Source of the DNA: Blastopirellula sediminis
GTDB lineage: Bacteria > Planctomycetota > Planctomycetia > Pirellulales > Pirellulaceae
NCBI RefSeq assembly: GCF_020966755.1
Contig: NZ_JAJKFT010000010.1
Coordinates: forward strand, 3,002,720-3,066,719
Reading direction: 5' to 3'
DNA length: 64,000 nucleotides
The position numbers and the translations under genes were made by a program. Positions 9,118-17,979 of the stretch are shown one piece after another. Position 1 is the first letter of the stretch. Each line of letters starts with the position of its first letter. The notes under the pieces are model-generated. The model did not search any database. It saw only the letters and a list, made by a program, of their open reading frames with translations, and was not told the DNA's origin.

Positions 9118-9152
9118 ACGGGGCGAGCGGACAAGCTTGCCCCGTTTTCTTT
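9118..9152 (+). terminator. Rho-independent terminator after the SDR gene
   Basis: ACGGGGCGAGC (9118-9128) pairs with GCTTGCCCCGT (9135-9145), with one G-U wobble and a 6-base loop, followed by TTTTCTTT. It lies 35 bases after the SDR stop and just before the convergent membrane-protein gene. Confidence 0.8.
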
Positions 9153-9160
9153 ATCGCACG

Positions 9161-9472
9161 TTAGTGTTGGAACCGGGCAAAGATGCCAAGTAGAGAAATG
9201 ACGCTAAAAAATGCCAGCCAGAGGGTCAGTCCGATCACGGCGTGAATCCGAGCGGAAGTGTAAATGGGCGCCGTTTTCAACGCATGGGCGCCGCAGATCA
9301 AGCTGACGACCATGAGGAAACCGCCGGGTAGCCAATGGGAACCTAGTCCAAGCAGAAAGACGATGAACCCGACCCAGGAAATGATTCCTTCGCCCAATAG
9401 GCTGTAGTTCACATCGCGAGGCGCTTTGATCGCTTCTTCCGGCGACTCCATGATGACTTCCTCTTCGTCCAT
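9161..9472 (-). CDS. Small membrane protein, unknown function
   Basis: The 103-residue product has an acidic cytoplasmic-looking N terminus (MDEEEVIMESPEEA) and about three hydrophobic segments (residues about 26-46, 50-65 and 78-100). I do not recognise the family. Its ATG at 9472 directly abuts the stop codon of the upstream sugar porter gene, so the two are almost certainly cotranscribed and possibly translationally coupled. A role linked to the porter is plausible only by position. Confidence 0.7.
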   Translation of the reverse strand: MDEEEVIMESPEEAIKAPRDVNYSLLGEGIISWVGFIVFLLGLGSHWLPGGFLMVVSLICGAHALKTAPIYTSARIHAVIGLTLWLAFFSVISLLGIFARFQH

Positions 9473-10834
9473 CTACGTCGTCACTCCTAACTTCCGTTCC
9501 ATCTCTTCCAGCGGCACGCCCTTGGTCTCGGGGACCATCGTGATCACCCAGATCAGTTGCAGAACCATCATTCCCGCGAAGAACAGGAAGATCGTAGCCA
9601 TTCCCAGGGTGTCCGCGAAGTAGGGAAAGAAGAGCGTGATCAGCGCCGCGAAAATCCAGTGGGTAAAGCTGCCGAGCGACTGCCCCATGGCGCGGTAGAG
9701 GTTGGGAAAGACTTCGGAGATCAGCACCCAGATGACGGCGCCTTGCCCGACGGCGTGCGAAGCGATGAAGACGTAGACCCCGACCGTCATCAGCTCGAAG
9801 TGGCCGTTGTACGTCGCCCAACTGCAGCCGAGCAGCGACACGATGTAGCCGATCGAGCCGATAAAGAGCAAGGTCTTGCGGCCCAGGCGATCGATCAGCC
9901 AGAGGCCGGCGAAGGTGAAGATCAAGTTGACGACGCCGACGCCGACCGACGCCATCAGCGCCGCTTGTGCGGTCGCCTCGGTCGCCATCTCGGCGTCGCC
10001 CGATTGTAGCGCCGATTCGAAAATCCGTTTGGCGAAATAGAGAATCGCGTTGATCCCGGACATCTGATTGAAGAACGCCACCAAAAACGCCAGCAAAATC
10101 GGCTTCATCAGTCGCCGCGACCAGAATCCGGCGATCGACTTTTTCTCGGCGGTCGTCGCCGATTCGATCTCGCCGGCGAGCGTTTCGATTTCGGCCTCGT
10201 TCCGCTCTGGTGCGATCAGGCGGAGAACGCGCAGCCCCTCTTCGCGATCGTTCTTTTCGGCGATCAGCCAGCGCGGGCTTTCGGGCAAGGTAAAACACAT
10301 CAGCGTGTAGAGGACCGCGGGGAAGGCTTCGACGCCGAGCATCCACCGCCACGCCGTATCGCCGATGCCGGAAAGGAGTGCGTTCGACGCGAAGGCGATC
10401 AGGATGCCGAAGACGATATTGAACTGGAACATCGCCGCCAACCGGCCACGACGTTCCGGCGGAGAGATTTCTGAAATGTAAAGGGGCGCGGCGACGGTCG
10501 AGATGCCGACCCCAAGTCCGCCGATGAACCGGGCGATCATGAACGAGTAGACGTCGGTCGCCAGGCCTGACCAGACGGCGCTAACGAAATAGAGAGCGCC
10601 AATCGAGATGAGCGTTTTGCGGCGGCCCCAAGCGTCGGTCGGCCAACCGCCGATCAGCGAACCAAGGACCGTTCCCCACAGGGCGGCGCTCATCGCCAGG
10701 CCGTGGGTCAGCTTGTCGAGATCCCACAGCTTTTCGATCGTTTGTTCGGCGCCAGAAATGACGACCGTGTCGAACCCAAACAAAAAGCCGGCCAAAGCCG
10801 ACGTGAGCGACCAATAGAAGAGACGACTCGTCAT
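9473..10834 (-). CDS. MFS sugar porter family transporter
   Basis: A 453-residue major facilitator with about 12 membrane segments. Sugar-porter hallmarks are present: WGRRK after helix 2, RFIGGLGVGI, RRGRLA after helix 4, PESPRWL at the end of helix 6, DRLGRK after helix 8 and the VPETKG signature near the C terminus. It resembles XylE/GalP/GLUT-type symporters that import hexoses or pentoses with protons. The actual sugar is not predictable here. The small membrane protein gene follows without a gap. Confidence 0.93.
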   Translation of the reverse strand: MTSRLFYWSLTSALAGFLFGFDTVVISGAEQTIEKLWDLDKLTHGLAMSAALWGTVLGSLIGGWPTDAWGRRKTLISIGALYFVSAVWSGLATDVYSFMIARFIGGLGVGISTVAAPLYISEISPPERRGRLAAMFQFNIVFGILIAFASNALLSGIGDTAWRWMLGVEAFPAVLYTLMCFTLPESPRWLIAEKNDREEGLRVLRLIAPERNEAEIETLAGEIESATTAEKKSIAGFWSRRLMKPILLAFLVAFFNQMSGINAILYFAKRIFESALQSGDAEMATEATAQAALMASVGVGVVNLIFTFAGLWLIDRLGRKTLLFIGSIGYIVSLLGCSWATYNGHFELMTVGVYVFIASHAVGQGAVIWVLISEVFPNLYRAMGQSLGSFTHWIFAALITLFFPYFADTLGMATIFLFFAGMMVLQLIWVITMVPETKGVPLEEMERKLGVTT

Positions 10835-10923
10835 GACATGCGGGGGCTAAGACTGACGCTGGTGATGGGGGCGAAGCGTCATCTTAGCACCAATTGTGCG
10901 CGAACGCGAAACAAACGCCGGCG

Positions 10924-13008
10924 CTAACGACTGGGGCCTTTGATCGGCCAGATCTTGACCGTGCCGTCCTCCGAAACGATGGCGAACTTGCCGGCCGTTT
11001 CGCTCAGCTCTACCTGAATCGCCGGCGGCGTCGATTCGAATCGATCGAGCACGCTCTTCGTTTCGGTGTCCCAGAGGACGGCGCCCGACTTGGTCGAAGC
11101 GCCGATCGCCAAACGTCCGCGATATCCTAATACGACGTTGTGGATCGCTTGGCCATCTTCTTTCAGGTTGATCGGATTAGCGCGGAAATCGGCTTGCCAT
11201 TTCTCCCAAAAGCGAACGCCGCCGTCATCACTGCAAGTCGCCATGATTTGGGAGTCAGCGCTGAACGCGATGTCGCGAACGGCGGCGCCGGGATGCGGTT
11301 CAAACTCGGTCAGTTTGCGGACGCGATTGCCGATCGCTCCCATGATGCTGACTTTGCCGTCGCTGAATCCGAGAACGATGTTTTGACTCAGCGGATCGAC
11401 CGCTAGGGCGGTTAGCTCGCCGCCGCCGTCGTGGCTGGCCACGACCGGCGACTTTTCGTAATAGGTGAGTTGCGAATTGCGGAAGATGGTCGTCATCACC
11501 GAACCGCGGGCGTCGGCGACGACGATAAACAGGTTGTTCTTGGGAACGGCGAGCTTTTGGGCGTCGACGTCCACCGCCCAGTTGCCGGCCATTTCCAATT
11601 TGCGCAGGTCCCAGCAGCTAAGCGGTCGATCTCCGGCGCCATAGCGAGGACGGAGCGTCACCAGCTTGTCGTCGTACGTGAAAAAGGCGCAGTCGAGATA
11701 ATCGCCGCGCGACGTCGTAATCACCGCGGCGAGTTTTTTCACGCGGAGATCGTAGACGTAGATCTTGCCGCCGGTCGAGATCACCGCTCCCCATTTTCCA
11801 TCGGGCGACATGGCGAAACGGATGAATCGCTGTTGCTTGTCGATCAGCGAATAGGTGTTGACCTCCACCGCAGGGGCGCCGGCGCGACTGGTCCAGCTCG
11901 TCGATCCGTTGACGATTGTCGTTGGAGCCGAAATTGACTCGACCGGCAGCTGCATCGTGGCCGGCTGGGCGGCGGGACGCGGCTTTTGCGGCGGAGGAGT
12001 CGGCCCCGGCGTTCCGGTGTACTTGGCGGCGTCGTCGATATCGAGCTTCGCTAGTTGATCGGCGATCTCGTTGATGGCGACCGCATGCAGTTGGTCGTCG
12101 GCCGGGGAGGGCTGGACGGTGATCGCAATCAGGGCGCCGCTCCGATCAAACCAGGGGCTGCCTGGCTGCGTCAGGTCAGACTCGACGCTTGACGTCAGTT
12201 GATCGTAGTTGCGCGGCGGTGCGCTGCTGCCGCTACGCATTCGCGGCTTCGTCGTTAAGCTGGTGACGACCACTTGCTGCGGCGAGAAAGGAAAGCCGCG
12301 AGCGTCGAAGAGAAGGAGGGGATCGCCCATTTTCGCCGACGTCCGCGAGCGGCCAATCGCCGAGTTGAGGCTGATCGCTTCGAGTTCGTGTCCATGCGTG
12401 TCGATCGTGATGGCGGCCAATTCGCTGGGATCGGCGTCGGGATCGGCGAAGTGACCGACGACGCGGGTCTTCTGCTTGTTGCAAAATTCCACTTCGCCGG
12501 CGACGGCGTCTTGGAGCAAGCCTGCGGCAGTGAGGACGACGCCGTTCGGAGCGACGACGACGCCGGCGCCTTGAACGACGGAACCATCTGTTTTCGTCAT
12601 CGAGACCCGCAGGACCAATGGTTCGATCGTCGGCGCCAACTGGTCGATGTCGATCGGGTTGGAAACATGCGGCGTTTGTGCGACCGGCGACGGCGTATTG
12701 ACCGGCGGACTGGTGACGGAGGGCGTCATCGTCGACGGCGAAGTGGTGCGCGAAGGCGTCGTCGGCGAACTGCTGCCGCTGAAAGCGGTGGTGCGGGGAG
12801 TTGGCGAGGGAGTTGCGGTGGCGACGCTGGCCGCCTGACGAGCGGCGACGGCGTAGGCGTCGGTCCAGCTCGCTTCAAAGTCCGTCCCGGCCTGGCCGCC
12901 ATCTTCCGGCATGGTGACCGGAACGGCCGGTTTGACCGGCTTGGCTCTCCCGCAACCGACGAGGGCGACCAGCGCGATCAGGAGGAGCGGAAGACGTGCG
13001 TGCGGCAT
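10924..13008 (-). CDS. Lipoprotein with decayed trypsin-like domain and WD40 repeats
   Basis: The 694-residue product starts MPHARLPLLLIALVALVGCG, a lipoprotein signal with the lipidated Cys near residue 18. A Pro/Ser/Thr-rich linker (about 60-125) leads to a trypsin/HtrA-like region: the beta strands GAGVVVAPNGVVLTAAG and LAAITID are recognisable, but the position that is His in active HtrA (LTNxHV) is not His, so it is likely a pseudoprotease. The C-terminal half holds WD40-like blades (SPDGKWGAVISTGGKIYVYD, FSADSQIMATCSDDGGVRFW, SEDGTVKIW). It is probably a surface or periplasmic scaffold. The ATG at 13008 gives the lipoprotein signal; a longer frame upstream lacks one. Confidence 0.8.
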   Translation of the reverse strand: MPHARLPLLLIALVALVGCGRAKPVKPAVPVTMPEDGGQAGTDFEASWTDAYAVAARQAASVATATPSPTPRTTAFSGSSSPTTPSRTTSPSTMTPSVTSPPVNTPSPVAQTPHVSNPIDIDQLAPTIEPLVLRVSMTKTDGSVVQGAGVVVAPNGVVLTAAGLLQDAVAGEVEFCNKQKTRVVGHFADPDADPSELAAITIDTHGHELEAISLNSAIGRSRTSAKMGDPLLLFDARGFPFSPQQVVVTSLTTKPRMRSGSSAPPRNYDQLTSSVESDLTQPGSPWFDRSGALIAITVQPSPADDQLHAVAINEIADQLAKLDIDDAAKYTGTPGPTPPPQKPRPAAQPATMQLPVESISAPTTIVNGSTSWTSRAGAPAVEVNTYSLIDKQQRFIRFAMSPDGKWGAVISTGGKIYVYDLRVKKLAAVITTSRGDYLDCAFFTYDDKLVTLRPRYGAGDRPLSCWDLRKLEMAGNWAVDVDAQKLAVPKNNLFIVVADARGSVMTTIFRNSQLTYYEKSPVVASHDGGGELTALAVDPLSQNIVLGFSDGKVSIMGAIGNRVRKLTEFEPHPGAAVRDIAFSADSQIMATCSDDGGVRFWEKWQADFRANPINLKEDGQAIHNVVLGYRGRLAIGASTKSGAVLWDTETKSVLDRFESTPPAIQVELSETAGKFAIVSEDGTVKIWPIKGPSR

Positions 13009-13219
13009 TGCTGACCAGATCCTCAAACGACGATTTCGACAAGATAGGATTACTATACCTGACCGCCTGCGGCCCGCCAAAGAGCGCCCGATTGCTCGTG
13101 AAAATCTGGCGATTCTCGGCGGCCGCGAATTTGGTAGATTGAAGGGTACCAGGGGCGGCGCAATGACGCGTTTCGCCGGGTGCTGGGACTGGGAAACGTC
13201 GTATAGGGAGACGGCAATC

Positions 13220-13528
13220 ATGATTCACGTAATCGCGACGATCGAATTGGAACCTGGGCTGCGAAACCAGTTTTTGTCGGCGTTTCACGAGCTTGTTCCG
13301 CTGGTGCACGCGGAAAAGGGCTGCATCGAATATGGTCCGACCGTCGACGTCGAAACCGGACTCGGCCCCCAACTGCCGCTCCGCGAAGATGTGGTCACCG
13401 TCGTCGAAAAATGGGAGACGATCGAAGACCTCAAAGCCCACCTCGCCGCTCCTCACATGGACGACTATCGCCAAAAAGTGCACGAAATCGTCAAGGGGAT
13501 GCAAATCCAGGTCCTGAAGCCGGCCTAA
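13220..13528 (+). CDS. Antibiotic biosynthesis monooxygenase (ABM) domain protein
   Basis: A 102-residue single-domain ferredoxin-fold protein (MIHVIATIELEPGLRNQFLS). The pattern of an initial beta strand, a Glu-rich helix, CIEYGPTVD, a VVEKWET strand and LKAHLAAPHM matches the ABM/YgiN family, which includes putative quinol monooxygenases and heme-degradation relatives. The ATG at 13220 has AGGGAGA about 10 bases upstream; the frame is open further upstream but with no family match. It is 6 bases before xdhC and may share its transcript, though a functional link to molybdoenzymes is not established. Confidence 0.85.
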   Translation: MIHVIATIELEPGLRNQFLSAFHELVPLVHAEKGCIEYGPTVDVETGLGPQLPLREDVVTVVEKWETIEDLKAHLAAPHMDDYRQKVHEIVKGMQIQVLKPA

Positions 13529-13534
13529 CGATCT

Positions 13535-14605
13535 ATGCGCGATCTGCAGCGTCACTTCCGTCAGGCGATCAGCGCCGGCCAACAGGTCGTCGTTTGTCGT
13601 CTGGTTGAGACGCGCGGCTCGACTCCGCAAAAGCCGGGCGCCGCGATGCTGATCTATCCTGACGGCGCGCAAGCCGGCACGTTGGGGGGCGGCTGCGTCG
13701 AAGCGGAAGTCCGTCGCGAGGCGTTGCGCATTTTGTCGCAGGGGACGCCAGAGCTGTTGACGTTCCAGCTTGATTCCGACTACGGTTGGGACGACGGGCT
13801 GATCTGCGGCGGGCGTATGAAGGTGTTGCTCGAACCTTTTGGGAACGACCTCGCGACGCGTGATTATTACCAGCGGCTGTTCGTCGTTGCGGAGGAGGGG
13901 GGAACGGAGGCGATTCGCATCGATGGCGAGTCGCACGAACTTCGCTTGTTCGACGCCGACGGGCAGCTGATCGCCTCTCTGCGCTGCGATTCCGATTCTG
14001 ACTTGGCTGAGATTTCCGCCGGTATCGAACCGCTTGCCCAGCGGCCGCGACCGCGCGTTCAGAATGGAATTGCGTATCTTCCTTATGCGGCGCGATGTCG
14101 CTTGATCATCGTTGGCGGCGGACATGTCGGCAAAGCGGTTGCGGCCCTTGCGCAAGAGGCCGATTTCGACATTGTCGTTTGTGATGATCGAGAGGAATAC
14201 GTTACGGAGGAGCGGTTTCTCACGGCGCAGCAGCGGATCGTCGGGAAGCTGGACGTCACGTTGCCGCAGATCGAGATTGGCGTTCGCGACTTTTGTCTGA
14301 TCGTTACCCGCGGGCACAATCATGACGAAGAAGCCCTCTTTCGCTTGATTGATCGTGGCGCCGCGTACCTCGGCATGATCGGCAGCCGCCGCAAGATTCG
14401 TTTGATCTACGACGACTTGCGGGAACAAGGAATCTCAGACGAGTCGCTCGCCGCGGTTTTCGCTCCGGTCGGCGTTGATATCGGTTCGCAAACGGTGCCG
14501 GAGATCGCGATCAGCATCGTCGCCCAGTTGATCTCGGTGCGCAACTTGGGAGCGGCGCGGACGCGTGAGCTGGCCGAACTGAAGTTGTCGCATGGATCGG
14601 CGTAG
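13535..14605 (+). CDS. xdhC: XdhC/CoxI family molybdoenzyme maturation factor
   Basis: XdhC-type proteins bind molybdenum cofactor and help sulfurate and insert it into xanthine dehydrogenase-like enzymes. The 356-residue product has the N-terminal XdhC/CoxI motif (TRGSTPQKPGAAM, then GGGCVEAEVRREAL near residue 50) and a C-terminal Rossmann-like domain (LIIVGGGHVGKAVAALA near residue 191, followed by VCDDREEYV). The end overlaps mocA by 14 bases, indicating tight coupling. No xanthine dehydrogenase or CO dehydrogenase subunit is present in the window, so the client enzyme lies elsewhere. Confidence 0.92.
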   Translation: MRDLQRHFRQAISAGQQVVVCRLVETRGSTPQKPGAAMLIYPDGAQAGTLGGGCVEAEVRREALRILSQGTPELLTFQLDSDYGWDDGLICGGRMKVLLEPFGNDLATRDYYQRLFVVAEEGGTEAIRIDGESHELRLFDADGQLIASLRCDSDSDLAEISAGIEPLAQRPRPRVQNGIAYLPYAARCRLIIVGGGHVGKAVAALAQEADFDIVVCDDREEYVTEERFLTAQQRIVGKLDVTLPQIEIGVRDFCLIVTRGHNHDEEALFRLIDRGAAYLGMIGSRRKIRLIYDDLREQGISDESLAAVFAPVGVDIGSQTVPEIAISIVAQLISVRNLGAARTRELAELKLSHGSA

Positions 14606-15206
14606 TTTTCGCAGCTTTGCGATTATCCCGGCGGCGGGACGAAGCCGGCGGATGGGGAGCGACAAGCTGCTTTTGCCGTACGAAGGACGCCCGATCATTG
14701 ATCGGGTGATCGACGCGTGGCGCGACGGCGGAGTCGATGAGATCGTCGTCGTGGTGCGAGCCGATCACACGCCGCTGCTGCAGCATCTGCAACAACATGA
14801 CGTGCGGGTGGCGGCGAGCGAAGTTCCCCTACCGGAAATGATCGACTCGGTCCGCGCAGGTCTGCGGTATATTGCCCAGGAATTCTCCCCACAAGACGGT
14901 GATGCCTGGCTGCTGGCGCCGGCCGACTTGCCGACGCTCGACAGCCAGGCGATCGGCAAATTGCTTGACGCCTACGTTCCCGCAACGTGCCCGATCTTGG
15001 CGGCGACTTATGAAGATCGCCGGAGTCACCCGGTCCTTTTCCCGTGGCGGATGGTTGCGCAGGTCGAGAAATTGCCGCCGGCAGGGACGATTCGCGATTT
15101 GTTCACGGAAAATAGGTGGCGCGCCGTGCCGATGACGCTAGCCCGGCCGCGCGACGTCGACCTGCCGAGCGATTTACCCGGGAGCGAAAGAAAATCGGAA
15201 AAATAG
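14592..15206 (+). CDS. mocA: MocA-like molybdenum cofactor nucleotidyltransferase
   Basis: A 204-residue nucleotidyltransferase that would attach CMP (or GMP) to molybdopterin. The N terminus carries the diagnostic IIPAAGRSRRMGSDKLLLPY loop, and DAWLLAPADLPTL supplies the metal-binding Asp region; HPVLFP follows as in MocA/MobA relatives. The start ATG at 14592 lies inside the xdhC 3' end. Pairing with XdhC supports a role in maturing a molybdenum hydroxylase. MobA (GMP) activity cannot be excluded from sequence alone. Confidence 0.9.
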   Translation: MDRRSFRSFAIIPAAGRSRRMGSDKLLLPYEGRPIIDRVIDAWRDGGVDEIVVVVRADHTPLLQHLQQHDVRVAASEVPLPEMIDSVRAGLRYIAQEFSPQDGDAWLLAPADLPTLDSQAIGKLLDAYVPATCPILAATYEDRRSHPVLFPWRMVAQVEKLPPAGTIRDLFTENRWRAVPMTLARPRDVDLPSDLPGSERKSEK

Positions 15207-15322
15207 GGCAATCACTTTCACCAAAGGTAGTTCGGCTCTAAACTTTAACGAGTTGCCGCGAAGACCTTATCGTCGCGTCCGGCGTCGTCCGGACCTCCGT
15301 CGCTCGTCCTGCGAAATCCGAT

Positions 15323-17968
15323 ATGCCGATTCCCATCTCGCGTACGTCCAACAAGCTCGCCTCTGACGCTCGCTGGCGCATGTCGTGGTTGACCACGATG
15401 GCAATTCTATTGGGGTTGGCGATTGTGGTGAGTCTCCCTGGTTGCAGCGGCTGCCTGCGCGATAAGACGAAAGAAGAGGAAGAGGCGGCCCGCAAGAAGA
15501 AGCAGGAAGAAGAGCAGAAGAAGGCCGACTTCGAAACGCCCCAGTTCCGCGCCTTGCCGTACGACGATCGCGGTCCCGGCAACTACATCAAGCCGGGACA
15601 TTGGGTCAGCGGCAGCATTCGCCTGAAAGCGAATGCGTTCGACTATCGGGGCGAGCTCTACTCGAAAACGACCAACTCGACCGGCGGCTCGATTCCGTTG
15701 CCGGGGACCAACTATTTCTTTTCGGCCACGCGACCAATCGCGCTGGCGAAAGGGCAGGAGAGTTGGTCCGACGTTACCTATTACGTGCCGGAAGTGAACC
15801 AGGGGAGCGCCGCTTCCAACAGCCGTTGGCTGATGTGCCGTCTGCAGGATCGTGGCGGCGGTTCCGTCGTCCAGTCCGAGGTGCTGGCAACCCAGGCGAT
15901 GCCGGCCTATCAGTTTTATATGGTGGTGTTGGCGGCCAATTCTGACGATTACCAGTTTCTCGGTTCGCTCGATACGGTCAAACCGTTGTCGGCGTCGTTG
16001 GATCAAAACGAAGGGGCGCCGCACTACCGCGTGGTGATTCCGAAGATCATCGACCGGACGCCGTTGCCGGAGAATCCGCTCACGTGGACCAGCATCGCGG
16101 TGATCGTCTGGGACGACATCGATCAGCAGGCGCTGACGACGTACCAACAAGAGGCGCTGCTCGACTGGTTGCACTGGGGAGGTCAGTTGATCATCAGCGG
16201 ACCTGCTTCGCTCGATCGCTTGAAGCTCAGCTTTCTGGCCGACTATCTGCCGGCCCAGTCGGAAGGAGCGGAAGAGCTGGAGCAAGCGCGCTTTGAAGCA
16301 TGGAACAAAAAGTTCGTGCCCAGCGAGCGAATCAACGACAAGCCGATGCGGTACGAACTGAAACTGACTGGCGCCCCGGCTCGCGGCGTGAAGTTGAAGT
16401 TGGCCGACGACGCCTATTACGTCCAAGATACCGGCGACCTGGTCGCCGAACGTCGCATCGGTCGTGGTCGGATCACGGTAACCGCGTTTCAGATGCGCGA
16501 TCCGCGCATCACGAAACAATGGAAGAACTTTGACAACTTCTTCAACGGGGCGATCTTGCGTCGGCCGGCTCGTCGGTTTGACGTGACCGACATTGAGTTC
16601 GTCACGACCCGCTGGAACTCCAGCCGCTCGCGAAACGATCCGTTGGCCGTGTCGCAGCTCCGCTACTTCAGCCGCGACGTCGAACTCGCCTCGAATCGTT
16701 ATGAACGTCTCGAAGCGGAGTATCTGGGGGAAAACGGCGATCAGAATGAAGAGGGGAACGTCGACGAAAGTCTGGGGATGGTCGCGCCGAGCAAGGCGGA
16801 ACCGACTCAGTTTACGACGTTGCCTGAGGCCGGATTTGTCGCGAGCGACGCCGGAGTCGCCGCTTGGAATGACGACAGCGGCGCCGCCAGTGCGGCTCGT
16901 GAGTGTTTGGTGCAAGCTTCCGGCATCGACATTCCGGATGCGTCGTTCATCTTGCGGGTGACGGCGGTTTACTTGTTGTTCCTGGTGCCGATTAACTGGG
17001 CCTTTTTCTGGATGATCGGCCGGGTCGAATGGGCCTGGATCGCGGCGCCGGTTATCGCGATCATCGGCGCGTTTGCCGTGATCAAGCTGGCGCAGCTCGA
17101 CATCGGTTTCGCGCGAAATCGGACCGAGATCGGCATCCTCGAAATTCAGCCTGACTATCATCGCGCTCACATGGCCCGCTACACGTCGTTGTACACGTCG
17201 CTGTCGACGCGGTATCACTCCGAGTTCGACCAAGGCTCGGCGCTTGCGTTGCCGCTCACCTATGGCGAAGGGAAGGGGGTTATTACCCGCTTCGGCGATT
17301 TGCCGACGGAGGTCCGTTTTGATCAAGAAGGGTTGTCGGCGTCCCTGACCGGTTTCAACGTGATGTCGAACTCGACTGGACGGATGCATAGCGAATACAT
17401 GTTGCCGCTGGCGCAAGATCCAGTCTTCTCGTGGAAGCCCGGCGACGACGGCAATTCGGCCGAAGTGGTCTATCGGGGCGAGTTGTCGATCCGCGACGTC
17501 GCGGTGATGCGACGCATCGGCAGCGGTCCCAAGGGAGCGCTCGAAGTCGCTTGGATCGGCGACCTTGGTCCGAAGCAGTCGAAGACGATTCGATTTGAGC
17601 CGATGACCGATCCCTGGAGCGTTTGCGAAGAGTGGAACCAATCGAAAGTCTTTTCGCCCCATATCGGCAAAGACGCCGAGGTCAGCCTCCGCAAGCTGCT
17701 GAACGTGGCGAAGGACGTGCGGCATCTTCGCGCTGGGGACGTTCGCTTGATCGGCTGGACCGACGAGGACGTGCCAGGCGTCACGATCACGCCCGAAGCG
17801 CCGCAGAGCGACTTGCGGACGTTGGTTTTGGCCCATCTGCAATACGCTCCGCTCCCCGATCCGGAAAGCGACGTCAACACGCGCCGCATTCTGGGGGAAG
17901 AGCCGGAGAAGGTGCTGCAAGAGAGCGCCGACAGCATCGAATTGTTACCTGAAAACGGACCCAACTAG
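15323..17968 (+). CDS. Large membrane-anchored protein of unknown function, linked to an ABC ATPase
   Basis: An 881-residue protein. A hydrophobic N-terminal segment ends in VSLPGCSGC (possible lipoprotein or anchor), followed by a charged KKKQEEEQKKADF coil, a large extracytoplasmic-looking region, then two hydrophobic segments near residues 543-600 (VYLLFLVPINWAFFW and APVIAIIGAFAVI) and a C-terminal beta-rich part. A segment near residue 258 (AVIVWDDID, then LLDWLHWGGQLIISGP) resembles the glutamine-amidotransferase-like fold seen in GldG- and DUF4350-type proteins. The ABC ATPase gene begins 11 bases downstream, so the two probably work together. Start could also be ATG 15380. Confidence 0.72.
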   Translation: MPIPISRTSNKLASDARWRMSWLTTMAILLGLAIVVSLPGCSGCLRDKTKEEEEAARKKKQEEEQKKADFETPQFRALPYDDRGPGNYIKPGHWVSGSIRLKANAFDYRGELYSKTTNSTGGSIPLPGTNYFFSATRPIALAKGQESWSDVTYYVPEVNQGSAASNSRWLMCRLQDRGGGSVVQSEVLATQAMPAYQFYMVVLAANSDDYQFLGSLDTVKPLSASLDQNEGAPHYRVVIPKIIDRTPLPENPLTWTSIAVIVWDDIDQQALTTYQQEALLDWLHWGGQLIISGPASLDRLKLSFLADYLPAQSEGAEELEQARFEAWNKKFVPSERINDKPMRYELKLTGAPARGVKLKLADDAYYVQDTGDLVAERRIGRGRITVTAFQMRDPRITKQWKNFDNFFNGAILRRPARRFDVTDIEFVTTRWNSSRSRNDPLAVSQLRYFSRDVELASNRYERLEAEYLGENGDQNEEGNVDESLGMVAPSKAEPTQFTTLPEAGFVASDAGVAAWNDDSGAASAARECLVQASGIDIPDASFILRVTAVYLLFLVPINWAFFWMIGRVEWAWIAAPVIAIIGAFAVIKLAQLDIGFARNRTEIGILEIQPDYHRAHMARYTSLYTSLSTRYHSEFDQGSALALPLTYGEGKGVITRFGDLPTEVRFDQEGLSASLTGFNVMSNSTGRMHSEYMLPLAQDPVFSWKPGDDGNSAEVVYRGELSIRDVAVMRRIGSGPKGALEVAWIGDLGPKQSKTIRFEPMTDPWSVCEEWNQSKVFSPHIGKDAEVSLRKLLNVAKDVRHLRAGDVRLIGWTDEDVPGVTITPEAPQSDLRTLVLAHLQYAPLPDPESDVNTRRILGEEPEKVLQESADSIELLPENGPN

Positions 17969-17979
17969 ATCGACACCCT

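Noticed and set aside
12875-14428. Long open frame on the - strand across xdhC
   Set aside because: Antisense to a clear XdhC gene and spans its neighbour's promoter region; no domain or start signal.
15407-17920. Long open frame (837 codons) on the - strand opposite the 881-residue membrane protein
   Set aside because: Composition is Arg/His-rich and unlike a real protein, whereas the + strand frame has a signal-like N terminus, membrane helices and an operon context.
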